Below, in pieces: positions 35,219 to 46,700 of a stretch of 64,000 nt of DNA (its first letter is position 1; every line of letters starts with the position of its first letter). The DNA comes from Corinectria fuckeliana. Its lineage: Eukaryota > Ascomycota > Sordariomycetes > Hypocreales > Nectriaceae. The notes beneath the pieces were generated by a model. That model made no database searches, had not been told where the DNA came from, and saw nothing but the letters and a program-made list of their open reading frames with translations. A program made the position numbers and the translations under genes. The stretch is from positions 186,001 to 250,000 of the forward strand of contig WPDH01000152.1 of assembly GCA_019137255.1 (NCBI GenBank), written 5' to 3'.

Positions 35219-37109
35219 TACATTAACGAGTGGGTGCCTTTGTGAGAGCGAACGGTGAGGTGAAAGCTGAGGGCGGGAAACGAGAGCGTCAAGTCATGGA
35301 CACGAGGGATGTAAATACCAAAACCCAACGAGGCCTTGAGTGGTGATGGAGTCAGAACAAAAAGGGCCGGTGTCATACGGCCCGGGTCCCAGCAGACACA
35401 GATTTGATGGAGAGGTGGTGGTCAATGGCTGGGTGCATGGGCGGCAAGGAAGCAACACCAGGCCAGATGAGACGAGACCTAATGAGACCAGACCAGAGAC
35501 CAGACGAGGAAAGGCAAGGCGAATCAAGGGTGCGCTGAAAGGGACCTGCCTGACCTGGATGGAGGACAGACGCTGGGAAGCGCCAGGGAACCTAGGAGAT
35601 GGACGGGCTCGGGGGGGTTCGACGTTGCAGGGAGTCGAGGGGCCGTTGACGAGCTGGTAGCGGCAATGACAGCAAAGTAGCACTGAGGGTTCCTCTCCGT
35701 CGAACGGATCCGCGCTGAGAGCGTGAGCATGAAGCGTGAGCGTCGGCAGCTTAGTTAGTCAGTCTACTCGCAGACCCAACGTCGCACAGGTGGCGGCACC
35801 GGGACATGCGACAGCCGAGACGCAGCAGAGGGATTGGCTGGGCTCCGCAGGGCGGGTGTCGACGCTCGGGTGCTATGGTCGCTGATCGCTGGAGCCATTG
35901 TTGCTGCGAAGGGCTCGTTCTGCTGGTAAAAGCAAACGACGGCGTTGGGGGCGCGAACGGTGAAAGGGTGAGACGGAGGAGTGAGGGTTGCTGTAACGTT
36001 GCGTGGAGATGGAGGGGGGTCCAGGCTGTGGGTGCCCTGGAAGATCCGGCCAACCTCCACTGCAACCTACCTATGTAGATAGATGTTCCGCTCTGATTCT
36101 CTTACACCTAAGCTAGTACTGACGAATAAGGAAATTGTTAGGTAGTTGCCCCACGCTGAGGCTCCCCGCCCGGCCGGCCAACTCGGCGATCAACCATGAG
36201 CATCCGTGAAAGGTAACACGACTGAACGATTGCGGGACGGACCATCGACGAACATACTGATGCGATTACGATTCTCCATCTTGAGACCCTGGGACTGACA
36301 CATAATCAACCTGTGAACTCCGCATGTATCCCGGTAGGGCCGATTCCATTCCACTGCCAACGCGGTCGACGACCATGTTCAGCGGGCACCGTCACAACCT
36401 CGCATCAGGTTCTCGATTCCCATAGCACAGGAGTGGCATCCAGAAGCTTTGACAAACACCACTGCGGTTTTGAAGTACACGTACACGTAGATCCAGCCGC
36501 CTCCCAGCCTGGCCTGGCAAATCCCCATCACCCAATCCCAGCGGTGGCGGCGTCATATGACCCGAGCAATTGTTGGAACTTGGTTGCTTGGGCAAGCAAT
36601 GAGGCAACGATGCAGAACCGCACGCCGGAACCATCGGCCGCAACCGGCAGAGCGCGGCCCGTCTCCTCGGGCGGGACGTTGAGCTGCCATGCCAATCTGC
36701 CACTGTTGTACCGTACCTACAGTGACGTTCCATCCATCGCCATAACACCTTGACTGGCGGTTTGCCCGCTCCTCCAGTTAACGAGCTCCGATGACGAGGG
36801 GCGATATCGACGCTCTCCCGTGGACTGTCATCGTGATGCAAGACACATGCTTGCTCGCTATCGGTGGCGTGCCACCCTTTGCTGCCTTTCTACCCTCATA
36901 AGCAACTGTTCATGCCCTTTGACCCTCCCAAATCCCGAATGGTCATTTGAGCCTCTTACACAATCCCTACCAGCCTATACACAAAGAAGCCCTTCTACTG
37001 CCAATTCCACCCCGTCTTCAATCCAGATAACGAGCCGTACTAGGCTAGCTTCGTTTACACCACCTCACCTTAAACCACCTAATAAATCTCCTCACCCCTC
37101 ATCCTTACT
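35219..37109. promoter_or_regulatory. shared upstream region of hxk3 and dam1
   Basis: About 1.9 kb separates two divergent GlcNAc genes and should hold both promoters. CCAAT-box sequences occur at 36532-36536 (+) and 35833-35837 (-, as ATTGG). A short repetitive stretch of GAGACC/CAGACC units lies at about 35465-35510. ORFs in this region are mutually overlapping and unrecognised. Control by Ron1 is inferred from the cluster, not from a mapped site. Confidence 0.55.
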
Positions 37110-38308
37110 ATGCGGCTGATCATCCGAGACGATGAGTATGCAGCAAGCATGTACGTCGCCAACTACGTGGTTGAGCGCATCAAGGCCTTCGAGCCAACCC
37201 CCGAGCACCCATTCGTCCTCGGGCTCCCCACGGGATCAAGCCCCCTCGGCGTCTATGAGATCCTGGCGAGCAAGTACAAGGCCGGCGAGGTAAGCCTTAG
37301 AAGACTCCTCTAGGTGCAGATGAAGCCAAGCCAAGTGTCTAATAATTGGACGTAGATCTCCTTCGAGAATGTCGTAACATTTAACATGGATGAGTACGTT
37401 GGGCTTCCCCGAGACGACCCTCATTCCTATCACACATTCATGTGGAGTCACTTCTTCTCCCACGTCAACATCCACCCTTCCAACGTCCACATCCTCGACG
37501 GCAACTCGCCTAACCCGGAGGCCGAGTGCGCCGCCTACGAAGACGCCATCAAAGCCGCTGGCGGCATCGACCTGTTCCTAGCTGGCATCGGCGACGATGG
37601 GCACATCGCCTTCAACGAACCCGGGTCGAGCCTCGCAAGCCGCACCCGGGTCAAGACGCTGGCCTACGACACCATCCTGGCCAACTCGCGCTTCTTTGGC
37701 GACGACCTGAACAAGGTGCCGAGGATGGCGCTGACGGTGGGCGTCCAGACCATTCTCGAGGCGCGAGAGGTCGTCGTCATCATCCTGGGCGCTCGCAAGT
37801 CACTTGCACTGCAGAAGTGTATCGAGCAAGGAGTTAACCACATGTGGTCGCTCTCGTCTCTGCAGCTGCATCCCCACCCCATGATTGTCGTCGACGAAGA
37901 CGCCACTCTCGAGCTGCAGGTCAAGACTGTCAAGGCACGTCCTCTCCTTCACGGCCGTATCCGATATGAGCTACTGCTAACCCATCCATCAAGTATTTCA
38001 AAAGTATCGAAAAGGTCGCGCGTGAGCAAGGCTTCGAGCAAATCCTGCCTTCCAAGGTGCGAACCGGCAACGTGTCTATTCCTGAGACCAAGATCCAAAA
38101 AGCCCTGCCGACTCCCATCATTGCCCCCGAGCCTATTGCCTCACACCTGCTGCGAGCGATCCCAACGAGCGATCCTGCCTCCCGCTCCGTCTCCCCGGAG
38201 CTCGTGCCCGACCGGATGGCATCGCGTATCCCCGAGCCTAGCCTGAATCGCAGATTGACACCGAACCCCGAACCTCAGATGATGAGAGTGAGTTTTGTGG
38301 GAGCTTGA
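37110..38308 (+). CDS. dam1: glucosamine-6-phosphate deaminase
   Basis: There are three exons (37110-37289, 37356-37934, 37994-38308) encoding 357 residues. The enzyme (EC 3.5.99.6, NagB family) converts glucosamine-6-phosphate to fructose-6-phosphate and ammonia. Family motifs are LGLPTGSSPLGVYEIL (phosphate loop), VVTFNMDEYVGLPRDDPHSY with the proton-acceptor Asp, GIGDDGHIAFNEPGSSLASR (catalytic Asp-His-Glu region) and the C-terminal VKTVKYFKSIEK. That last motif is produced only if the second intron uses a GC donor (GTCAAG|GCACGT) with AG acceptor at 37993 and branch GCTAAC (see findings). The last 85 residues form a Pro/Ser-rich extension absent from bacterial NagB. It is cytosolic and completes the GlcNAc pathway with hxk3 and dac1. 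Confidence 0.95.
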
Positions 38309-38831
38309 GGATGTTCCCGAGGAGAGGGGAATGCTTAAAGGCTAGGGTGGTCTTGTCCAATTGCTGATAGATGGATAACTGGATATCAAGGATCCAAAAT
38401 TGTAACAAATGAGAAAGATAGTATTGCTAGGTATACGCTTAAAGAGGGAGCATATTTTCAGAATGCTTTATAGGGACCTGGCTATGATACCATAAAAAGG
38501 GCGTTTTCAAAATTAGGTCTTATATTAGATGAGAAGAAGGAAATCAAAGTGTCGTGTATATAGTGTATCGTCCAAAATACTCAACAAATGTTGACCAACA
38601 TTGGTAATCTGCTCCCATTAGAATCTAGGGTATATAATCAGCTCCTTCCTTGTCTTTGCCGATATTTGGCGTACTGTCCCTCTTGCTCTCTTCAGGGTAC
38701 CCGAATGTCCCCACACGTAGCGGTTCATATCATTATGCAAATCGGAACGCAAAAGGTACATGTACAAGAATGGTACTCCAAGTTGTTACCGGTTCGTAAA
38801 TCATTAAGTCTTGCCCATATCCATGCCCTTA
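38309..38831. other. convergent intergenic region between dam1 and ron1
   Basis: It is AT-rich and should carry the 3' UTRs of both genes. A small plus-strand ORF (38588-38902) overlaps the end of ron1 and is not convincing. Confidence 0.6.
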
Positions 38832-40563
38832 TTACTCGGGTGCAAAGTATCGCTTCGCCTTGCTCCGTAGCTGCTGAGCCTTCATTTCGGGCGGAACAAT
38901 AGTATGGTGGACAACATGCGGTCTGTACACAGCATCGACGGGAGGCATCCTATAGATCATTAGAATAGTACTGGCGCAAGAAAATGGCTTGTAGAACCGT
39001 ACCAATCGTCAACTGTCAGTGGAAAGTATTCGTAGAGAGGGTCAACATCCTCTGAGGGACTGTTCTCGGCGTTCTGGCCTGCCGCAGCAGTAGCTATCCC
39101 AGGCTGGGGGCTTTGTAAATCGGAGCCCGAGCGGTTCGGACTTCTCTCATCCTCGGAGAGAGACAGATTGATAGGGAGTGAGGTGCCCTGGCGTGGTATA
39201 GAGCTTCTAATAGTATGCGAGGTTGTCGGTTTTGTTGAATTGCTCGAGTCGGTTGACCAAGCTGGAATCGGCGGCTTAGGCATGCTTGGCGATACAGCTA
39301 GCCTTTTGGCGGGATGTGGATTTGAGCCCAGTTGAGGGCTGGGAATGGGCTGGGGCATCGACGGTGACGTCCAGTCGTTTGGTTGCTGAAGAGTTAGCAT
39401 ACAGCCGGCCTCTCGAGGGGAAGAAGCTGAATGTACCTGAATATTGCTAAGGGAGGGGTATCTCTGTATGAGCGGCTGCGAATTATCTCGTGCCACCTTG
39501 ATCGGTGCGTTATCAGGAGTTGTGGTGCTCCTCCTCTCTAGTCGCTTGTCGCCAGTAAGAGGGACGTCCTTCTTGCTATCAAAATTTCTCGGACTGCGCC
39601 CTCGAACAATGACCGGACCGGACTGAATCTCGGCGATCTGAACAAGCTCTCCTGACTTCGATTTGCCATGCAAGCCTATCTTCACAACGTAGTGTTGTTG
39701 TAAGCCCTTTCTTCGTCCATTGTTAGCCGTCGCATGCTTGAACTGGAGCCTCTTCCATGATATCGGCAGGGAAACTCGGTTTGCGTCAACCTCTTGACCA
39801 GAGGTGAGATCCAGCGTTATGTTTGGTGGCGCCGCTACAGTTTTGGATTCCTCGCTGGGCTGCGCATTTGCATTCTTCCAGGGAATGGATATTATCTCGG
39901 TGGGTTTGCCTTCAATGGACTCGATCGCCGTGATTGTCGCAACCAGCTCAAATACCTGTATTCGGAGCCCCTGTTCGTTCATGATATTGGTGGCTATCCG
40001 GGGCAGGTTGATCAGACCAGAACATTGCCAAAGGTTGCGTCGATAGCATGTCAACTCGAGTGGCCGTCCTGTCGTATCGCCACCAAAGACATCCTCGGCA
40101 ACAAAGAACATGCCATACAGTTCTGCGCTCATGTTTGTCTCTGAAAATTGGCCGGTTTCGTCGATAATGGTTGCGCTCGAGACCGGCGCGGAGAAGCCGA
40201 GGAGCTTGTTGTCAAGTTCCTGTGGGGACGACTCGTTCAAAGCATCTTGATTCGGGTCTGGCTTGAACTGATGGGAGGAGTATGAAAAGGGATCTTCGAA
40301 GGTCGTCGAGAAGGTCTCTAGGTCGTACGAGGGGGTGAAGGGAAGATTCTGCAGTGAGGTTCCATCACTGCGGCTGTCAGCATGGTGCGCGCAGAGCAAC
40401 GGTTAGGGGCGGAGACGATCACATACAGCAGGGACTCGTCAAAGGTCATGTCCTGGTCGAAGACGTCCATGCCTAAGCCTTGTTGACTCGCAAGATTCAT
40501 GGCCATGGGATCGTTGGGAGAGACGCCCGTGGGCAGCCTCGGCATCGAGTTGAAGGCGGCCAT
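38832..40563 (-). CDS. ron1: NDT80-like transcription factor, GlcNAc regulator RON1
   Basis: There are four exons (40563-40427, 40373-39437, 39385-39003, 38949-38832) encoding 524 residues. The NDT80/PhoG DNA-binding domain spans roughly residues 110-305 and shows ELTCYRRNLWQCSGLINLP, ITAIESIEGKPTEIISIPWK, SWKRLQFKHATANNGRRKG and YVVKIGLHGKSKSGELVQIA. The C-terminal half is Pro/Ser-rich. The end, WMPPVDAVYRPHVVHHTIV followed by RSKAKRYFAPE, lies in a separate last exon. The 51-nt second intron has a good GT donor, GCTAAC branch and AG, yet contains no stop and is a multiple of three, so it could be retained. RON1 controls the GlcNAc gene cluster in Trichoderma reesei; the same role here is inferred from homology and position among hxk3, dam1, dac1 and nag3. 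Confidence 0.92.
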
Positions 40564-41393
40564 GGCATTGTTCAGTTGCTCGTCGTCATTGCTTCATTAG
40601 AACAAGTAAGTCCCTGGCAAGATCAGCGATCCAGGCGCTCCTGCAAGCCTCTGCAAGGCTTCGAACGGGGAGGTATTGTCAGAGAGAGCGAATGCGACGG
40701 CGATGAGGGTAGCTGCGATGGCAAGCGACGATTCGATTGTCGAAGCTGGTGCTGGTGTCTTCAGTACAAGATCAGACGGCGGGACGTGTCTGGAGTTGGC
40801 CAAGAGTCCAGCGCAGTTGAAGGAGGAGCGGATGTGGAGGAGCGGAAGAGGCGCTGTGGAGGAGACCCACTGGGCGTAAGCCTTCGGAAATGCCCTATCG
40901 ATGAAATCGTGGCGGCAATTGGTTGATGGTACCCCCCTGCGAAGGAGGCTTAGAAGCACAGTGGACTGCCACTGAAAACCAGCGCGGGCCTCGCGAGACG
41001 TTTCAGAAGGTTCAGTGGCTTTCAGTGCATCCTGCTTCCGCAAGGTGGACTTATCAACACTCCATGGAAGGACTGTGGGGGTGAGGTGCTATCTATCTGG
41101 TGGTCTATCTGAATTAGGTGCCTAATTAGGTACTAGATAGGTAGGTAGTCTAGATAGATAGGTAGTTAGGTACCTAGTCAGGTGGCTTGAGAGAACGCGG
41201 TGCGATATGGTGTACTGTGTACAAAGTAGTAGGGCGGGTGCTCTGTCGTCCCTCGAGGCTAACGTGCCACTTCTCTCTATTTACCAAGTACGAACACAAA
41301 GCATTCATTTTACTCAGTTGCGAGTTTGCGAGTCTACCGACTGGTACGTATCTACCGTCTACTTCTCTGCGTCCCTCTAGGTGCTCCATCCGT
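40564..41393. other. intergenic region between dac1 3' end and ron1
   Basis: It should hold the ron1 promoter. ORFs 40597-41043 (-) and 40480-40926 (+) overlap each other and have no recognisable features. An AGGTA/CTAT repeat tract is listed separately. Confidence 0.55.
41089..41187. repeat. AGGTA/CTATCTA simple-repeat tract
   Basis: Tandem and inverted copies of TAGGTA, AGATAGATAG and CTATCTATCT cover about 100 nt between dac1 and ron1, including the imperfect palindrome TTAGGTGCCTAATTAGG. Such AGGTA tracts are common in intergenic DNA of Sordariomycetes. Confidence 0.7.
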
Positions 41394-42858
41394 CTAAACC
41401 CCCACCTCTTCCTCCACATGACTCTCTTCGGCCCGAGACACTCGTTGGCCAAACTTCCACACCTCGTCCAACACAAGCCGATGACAGCCTGCCACAATCT
41501 CCTCCGACAGAACCACCAGATCGGCATCCGCCCCCGCATCCAACGTGCCCTTGGCCCCTTGGATCCCTAGCATCGCCGCCGGGGTCGAGGTTACAGCCCC
41601 GAGCGCCTGGGGAATGCTGGCCCCAGTCCACTCTAGGAAGTTGTTGACGCATTCGAGTAGCGTGAGGGAGCTGTTCGCCCATCCGTTAGCTGACGCTCGT
41701 TTCACCTCAAGCATATGCGCACGACTTCGACTGCGCCGCTACGTACCTTCCAGCAATCTTCTCCGAGCCCTCGAGGAGCAACTTGGAGCCCTTCTTGATG
41801 ATGTTACACTGGTGTTCACCGTTGGTCCATGGGTACGCCCCGTCTGGGAGACCGACGAGGTGCATCGCGTCCGTGACTAGGATGAACCCATCGGGATGTG
41901 AGTTGTAGGCGATTTTGATGGTTGTGGGGTGCAGGTGAATCCCGTCGGAGATGATGCCGAAATACGGCCTCGGTATGCTCTCTGCCTTGCCGAGAACACC
42001 AAAGATGCCCGGGTTACGATGGTGCAGAGGTCGCATGGCGTTGAAGAGATGGGTGATCATGGTAGCTCCCTTGCCAACCGCCTGGGAAGCTTCTTCATAA
42101 GATGCTTCCGAGTGGCCGATGGAGTAGATGATACCCTTCGATGTCAACTCGGGGATCAGGTCCATCATCCGGCCCAGCTCCGGCGCCGCCGTGATCATCT
42201 TGATCGGCAGCTTCCGGTCTCCGGAACGATTTAGGTTCTCGGCTCCGTAGCACCGCTCAAGGTCTTCAATCGACTCGGCCTGCGTCAGGACATCGACGTT
42301 GTGGACACCGTTCTTGGTGGGGCTCAGGAACGGGCCCTCGCAGTGAGCCCCGAGCGACTCGGCGCCGTCGTCGGCCATCCTGAGGTGTCCAGATGGGGCT
42401 AGATACGGAAGCGTCTGCCGGTGACATTAGCTCAGGCACGATTGGCTTCCACCCTTCAAACCATCGGGGAACCTTACCTTCTGGTACATCTCGGGCCGTT
42501 GGCTTGTGATGGTCGGGATGTACGATGTCACCCCTGTTTTAACTATAAGGCGGTTTACCTCATGCAGTCTCTTTCCATATTCGGTCATGTCGTCGAGCAG
42601 GGTCGAGAAATTGAAGCCGAAAGCACCGTTCAGCTGGCACTCGATCAACCCAGGGGCGAGGATGCGCCCGCCGAGATCGATAGTCTTGTCGGGAAGGACC
42701 AATTCATCGTAGAACGAAGCCTGGCTGTCGATGATTTTGCCAGACAACGAGCTGACCCAAATATCCCCTTCGATAAGGGCATCGCCCTCGAGCAGGCGAC
42801 AGTTGGTGAACTTCGTAAGGCCGTTCTTGGGCCGTGTAGGCGAGACAGCGATAGGCAT
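41394..42858 (-). CDS. dac1: N-acetylglucosamine-6-phosphate deacetylase
   Basis: There are three exons (42858-42478, 42414-41747, 41670-41394) encoding 441 residues. The enzyme (EC 3.5.1.25, NagA amidohydrolase family) removes acetate from GlcNAc-6-phosphate. Family features in order: KFTNCRLLEGDALIEGDIWV; LGGRILAPGLIECQLNG (a changed form of the usual APGFIDxHxHG, with Gln where many amidohydrolases have a metal His); AHCEGPFLSPTKNGVHN with the metal-binding Glu; YSIGHSEASYEEA and THLFNAMRPLHHRNPG with metal or substrate His; GIISDGIHLHP; and LVTDAMHLVGLPDG with the catalytic Asp. Loss of the HxH pair is usual for NagA deacetylases, which bind one metal through other ligands. It is cytosolic and divergent from nag3. 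Confidence 0.95.
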
Positions 42859-43798
42859 GGCTTTCAACAAGACAAGACAAGAAGGCTTTGTCTGGGAGCA
42901 AAGTGGTGAAGATGTTCTGATTAGAGAGTCTACTGGCGTGAGTCGTGTTTGTACTGCGTCTCCTCTCTAAGCAAAATGAAGTTCAAGCATCGAAGGAGAT
43001 GTGCTGGGTACTTAGTAGACTCTACGGGTATCACGGAAATGACAACAAGCGGTTGATTGTGACGCAGTTAGGCCGTGTCTCGTGGCATCGCGGGAAAGTC
43101 TCGTCACCGTCGTCCTCGCCACACCCGCCTCTCGGTCCATGGACGGTGCCATGCAGTTCCATTCCATGCTAGAGAACATGGGTCTACAGATGGCAAGACA
43201 GATAAGCCATGCATCAACGCGCCGAGCATGCGTCCGTTCCGTAGGCTCCGTGCTGTTGTTACCACGAGCGCTCGCTGCAGTATCTAGGGCCATCGGTCGA
43301 GTCGCCTGCTAATACAAGAGCCTGGCATTCGTCCATCGGCCCCACGACCAAACGTTCACTCTTACACTATCATCCGGCCATCGACACCACGGTCCACGGT
43401 CGTCTCAACGTCTCAGCGGCTTGGACGACGGCGCTTCTTCCCTGGACAGCGGTGTTCCAGAATCCCATGTAACGTTAACTCAGCCGCCGTCCACCACACA
43501 CACAGCCCGGGACCCACTCGGCCGTGTCGTTCCGCCCTCCCGGCCAATCGCCGTTCCCCGAGCCCCCTTAGCCGAAGTTTACACGTCGGCGAACTCTCGC
43601 AGGATGGGTGCCCCTCTGTCAGATTCATCGTCGTCGTCGTCGTCGCCGCGCCCCGACAAGGCATCTCATCGTTACCTCAAGCCCAAGCCGAAGCCCAGAA
43701 GCGACCGCGACCGTGACCGCGACCGGCATCTGCATCTCGACAGCTCCCGAGCTAGGTACCATGTCACAAGGCGCCGCCGCCGCCACCGCTCGACCGCC
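42859..43798. promoter_or_regulatory. shared upstream region of dac1 and nag3
   Basis: About 0.94 kb lies between divergent dac1 and nag3 start codons. A CCAAT box is at 43544-43548. An open frame runs into nag3 from upstream with an in-frame ATG at 43604, so part of this region could instead be nag3 coding sequence (see findings). Confidence 0.55.
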
Positions 43799-46700
43799 AT
43801 GGCCAGCTCAGTAGACGACTTGGATCCACTATGGCAGAACCTCGATTGGTACGTACGTAACCCGCCAACCCGCCAACCCGCTCCGGCTGCCCGCCTACCT
43901 CCGCTGCCCGTCTCCGCTCCGGCTCCGTCTCAGTCCACTTACACGTAGATTGCCTGCTTGCCCATCTATCACTGTGCTAACAAGCCTTCTTGCCACGCTG
44001 TAGGGCCATTGGCCAGATCATGATCATGGGCTGGGATGGCACCGAGGTCACTCCCCAGATCAGAAGTCTCATTGAGGATCACCACCTTGGCTCCATCATC
44101 CTCACAGCCAAGAACCTCAAATGTACGTTGTCCAGCTAGTCTATGTGGGCCGCTTGTGCCGTTTCGGGCTCCTCAAAGACCTTCCCGGTTCACATGTTTC
44201 CTGTCTACGAGCGGCTTCTTGGCATGGCCTCGACTAGGGCTGACACATTGCAGCTGCCCAGCAAACTGCCACGCTGGTTCAGGAACTCCAAACTATTGCT
44301 CAGAAGGCTGGTCATCCCCAACCTTTGTTGATTGCCCTTGATCAGGAGAATGGTGGCGTCAATAGTCTCTTTGACGAGGACTATGTCTGCCAGTTCCCCA
44401 GTGCCATGGGCGTTGCTGCTACTGGCCGAGCCGAGCTAGCTTATGAGGTCACCAAGGCTACCGCAACCGAGATCTCAGCGTGCGGTGTAAACCTCATGCT
44501 CGGCCCAGTCCTCGATGTGCTTAACAATGCCCGCTATCAACCATTGGGAGTGCGTGCTTCTGGAGATGATCCCCAAGAGGTGTCTCAGTATGGCCTCGCT
44601 GCTTTGAGAGGTATTCGGGACGCGGGAATGGCGTCCTGTGGGAAACATTTTCCCTCCTATGGAAATCTTGACTTCCTCGGGTCCAACCTAGACGTTCCCA
44701 TCATCACACAGACTCTCGAAGAGCTGAGCTTGAGTGCCTTGGTTCCTTTCCGAAACGCTATTGCATCTGGTAAGTTGGATGCCATGTTCATCGGAGGATG
44801 TGGCATCTCGAGCCCATCCATGAATGTCAGCCACGCTTGTCTGTCCGATCAAGTTGTAGATGAGCTGTTGCGCAATGACTTAGGTTTCAATGGTGTTGCT
44901 ATCTCTGAATGCCTGGAGATGGAAGCCTTGAGCCATGAACTTGGTGTCCAGAACGGCGTTGTCATGGCAGTGGAGGCCGGCTGTGACCTGGTGCTTCTCT
45001 GCCGGGCCTATGACGTCCAGCTCGAAGCCATCAAAGGACTAAAGCTAGGGCATGAGAGCGGCATCATTTCCAAGGAAAGAATAGACACGTCGCTGAGGCG
45101 TGTTCTCCGGCTGAAGTCAACATGCACTTCGTGGACGAAGGCTCTCAATCCTCCAGGGATCTCTCTACTATCCCAGCTCCACCCAGCTCACCTCACACTG
45201 TCACGCCAAGCGTATGACGATTCTATCACTGTCATTCGGGACAAGGAGAAACTCCTTCCACTCTCAGCCTCAATGCACCCAGGAGAAGAACTACTTTTGC
45301 TCACGCCTCTCGTCAAACCGCTTCCGGCATCGTCACTCACTAAGAAACTTCTTAGTTCCAAAGATAATCAGCGCACGATTTGGACCACTCACGATATGTG
45401 GAATCATAATGAGCGCGAACGAGGCGCGATAATGAGCGGGGAAGGTGTGTTCAGAGAGTTTGGAAAGTCTTTAGCACGATCCCGAAGCCAAAAGCTACTA
45501 CATACCAGTTATACTGCCAACGGAGTGCGACCAGGTAAGAGGCCATCTGTGACCGAGTCTGGTCGATGCTAACACATTTATAGTCCATGAGAACTTGATC
45601 AACAGGGCATCTTGCATCATCATTGTCACAGCCGATGCCAACAGAAATCTTTATCAGGCTGGCTTCACCAAGCACGTCGATATGATGTGCTCTATGCTTC
45701 GAAGCAGGGGCCAGAAGAAGCAGCTCATCGTGGTTGCGGTCAGCTCACCATATGACTTTGCCATGGACAAGTCCATCGGTACATATCTGTGCACTTTCGA
45801 CTTCACAGAGAATGCCTTACATGCTCTCGCCAGAGCGCTTGTGGGTGATATTACCCCACTCGGGACGCTTCCCGGTACTCTAAGAAAGAGCAAAAAGGTT
45901 CTGAAGTCGCGGCAACATTGGCTTGTGGAAGAATATCACTCGGAACGCGACAGCTCGGGGTTGGACGAGCTGTTACTGGCTGTTCATCGCGCCAGCGCTC
46001 CTGACCTGCAGTTTCTGCAGACTACGGCGGCGGCCACCTTTCAATTGAACAATCCGCACGTCAGCGAGGCTCATTTCGTTGTAAGAAACTCCAGTACGCA
46101 AGCCCTTTACGGGTTTGTAGCCACATACTACATCCGTGGAGTTGGAATGCTTGGCGCAATCTTTGTCGATCCTGCAAAACGAGATGTGTCCATCGGCAGG
46201 TCTCTCCACCAGCGGGCAATGAAGAGCCTCACCCAAAGACGAGGAATTAAGAAGGTGCAAATCGGTATGGCTCTTCCCGGCGTCTTCCCGGGCATCCCTG
46301 TCGATGTTCAGGTGAACACGATCAAAGGCTGGTTCACAAACAACGGCTGGGATGCACAGTTCCCACGACGGGTGACTGACATGGCTATTCACGACCTGGC
46401 CAACTGGGCCGCCCCGGAAGGGCTGCTACAAAGCATCCAAAGGGTCAACATCAGTTTCGACCTTATTCACGGGCTGGACAATGCGGAGAGCGTGCTCAGC
46501 CATGTACGCACACACGCAAACCCCGAGATTTTGGAGCTCTATAGGTCTGCTCTTTCGGAGACCAAATCGTGTGGCATCGTGCGCGCCAAGGATGGCGCAG
46601 GCAGCTTGCTGGGAACGGTCATCATTTGCCGTCAGCATAGTCCTTTGGCTACCTACGTGCCAGCACTGCTCTCCCTCACTGAAGACATCGGCGGAATTCT

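Noticed and set aside
38588..38902. 104-codon plus-strand ORF after dam1
   Set aside because: It overlaps the last exon of ron1, whose conserved C terminus defines the other strand as coding.
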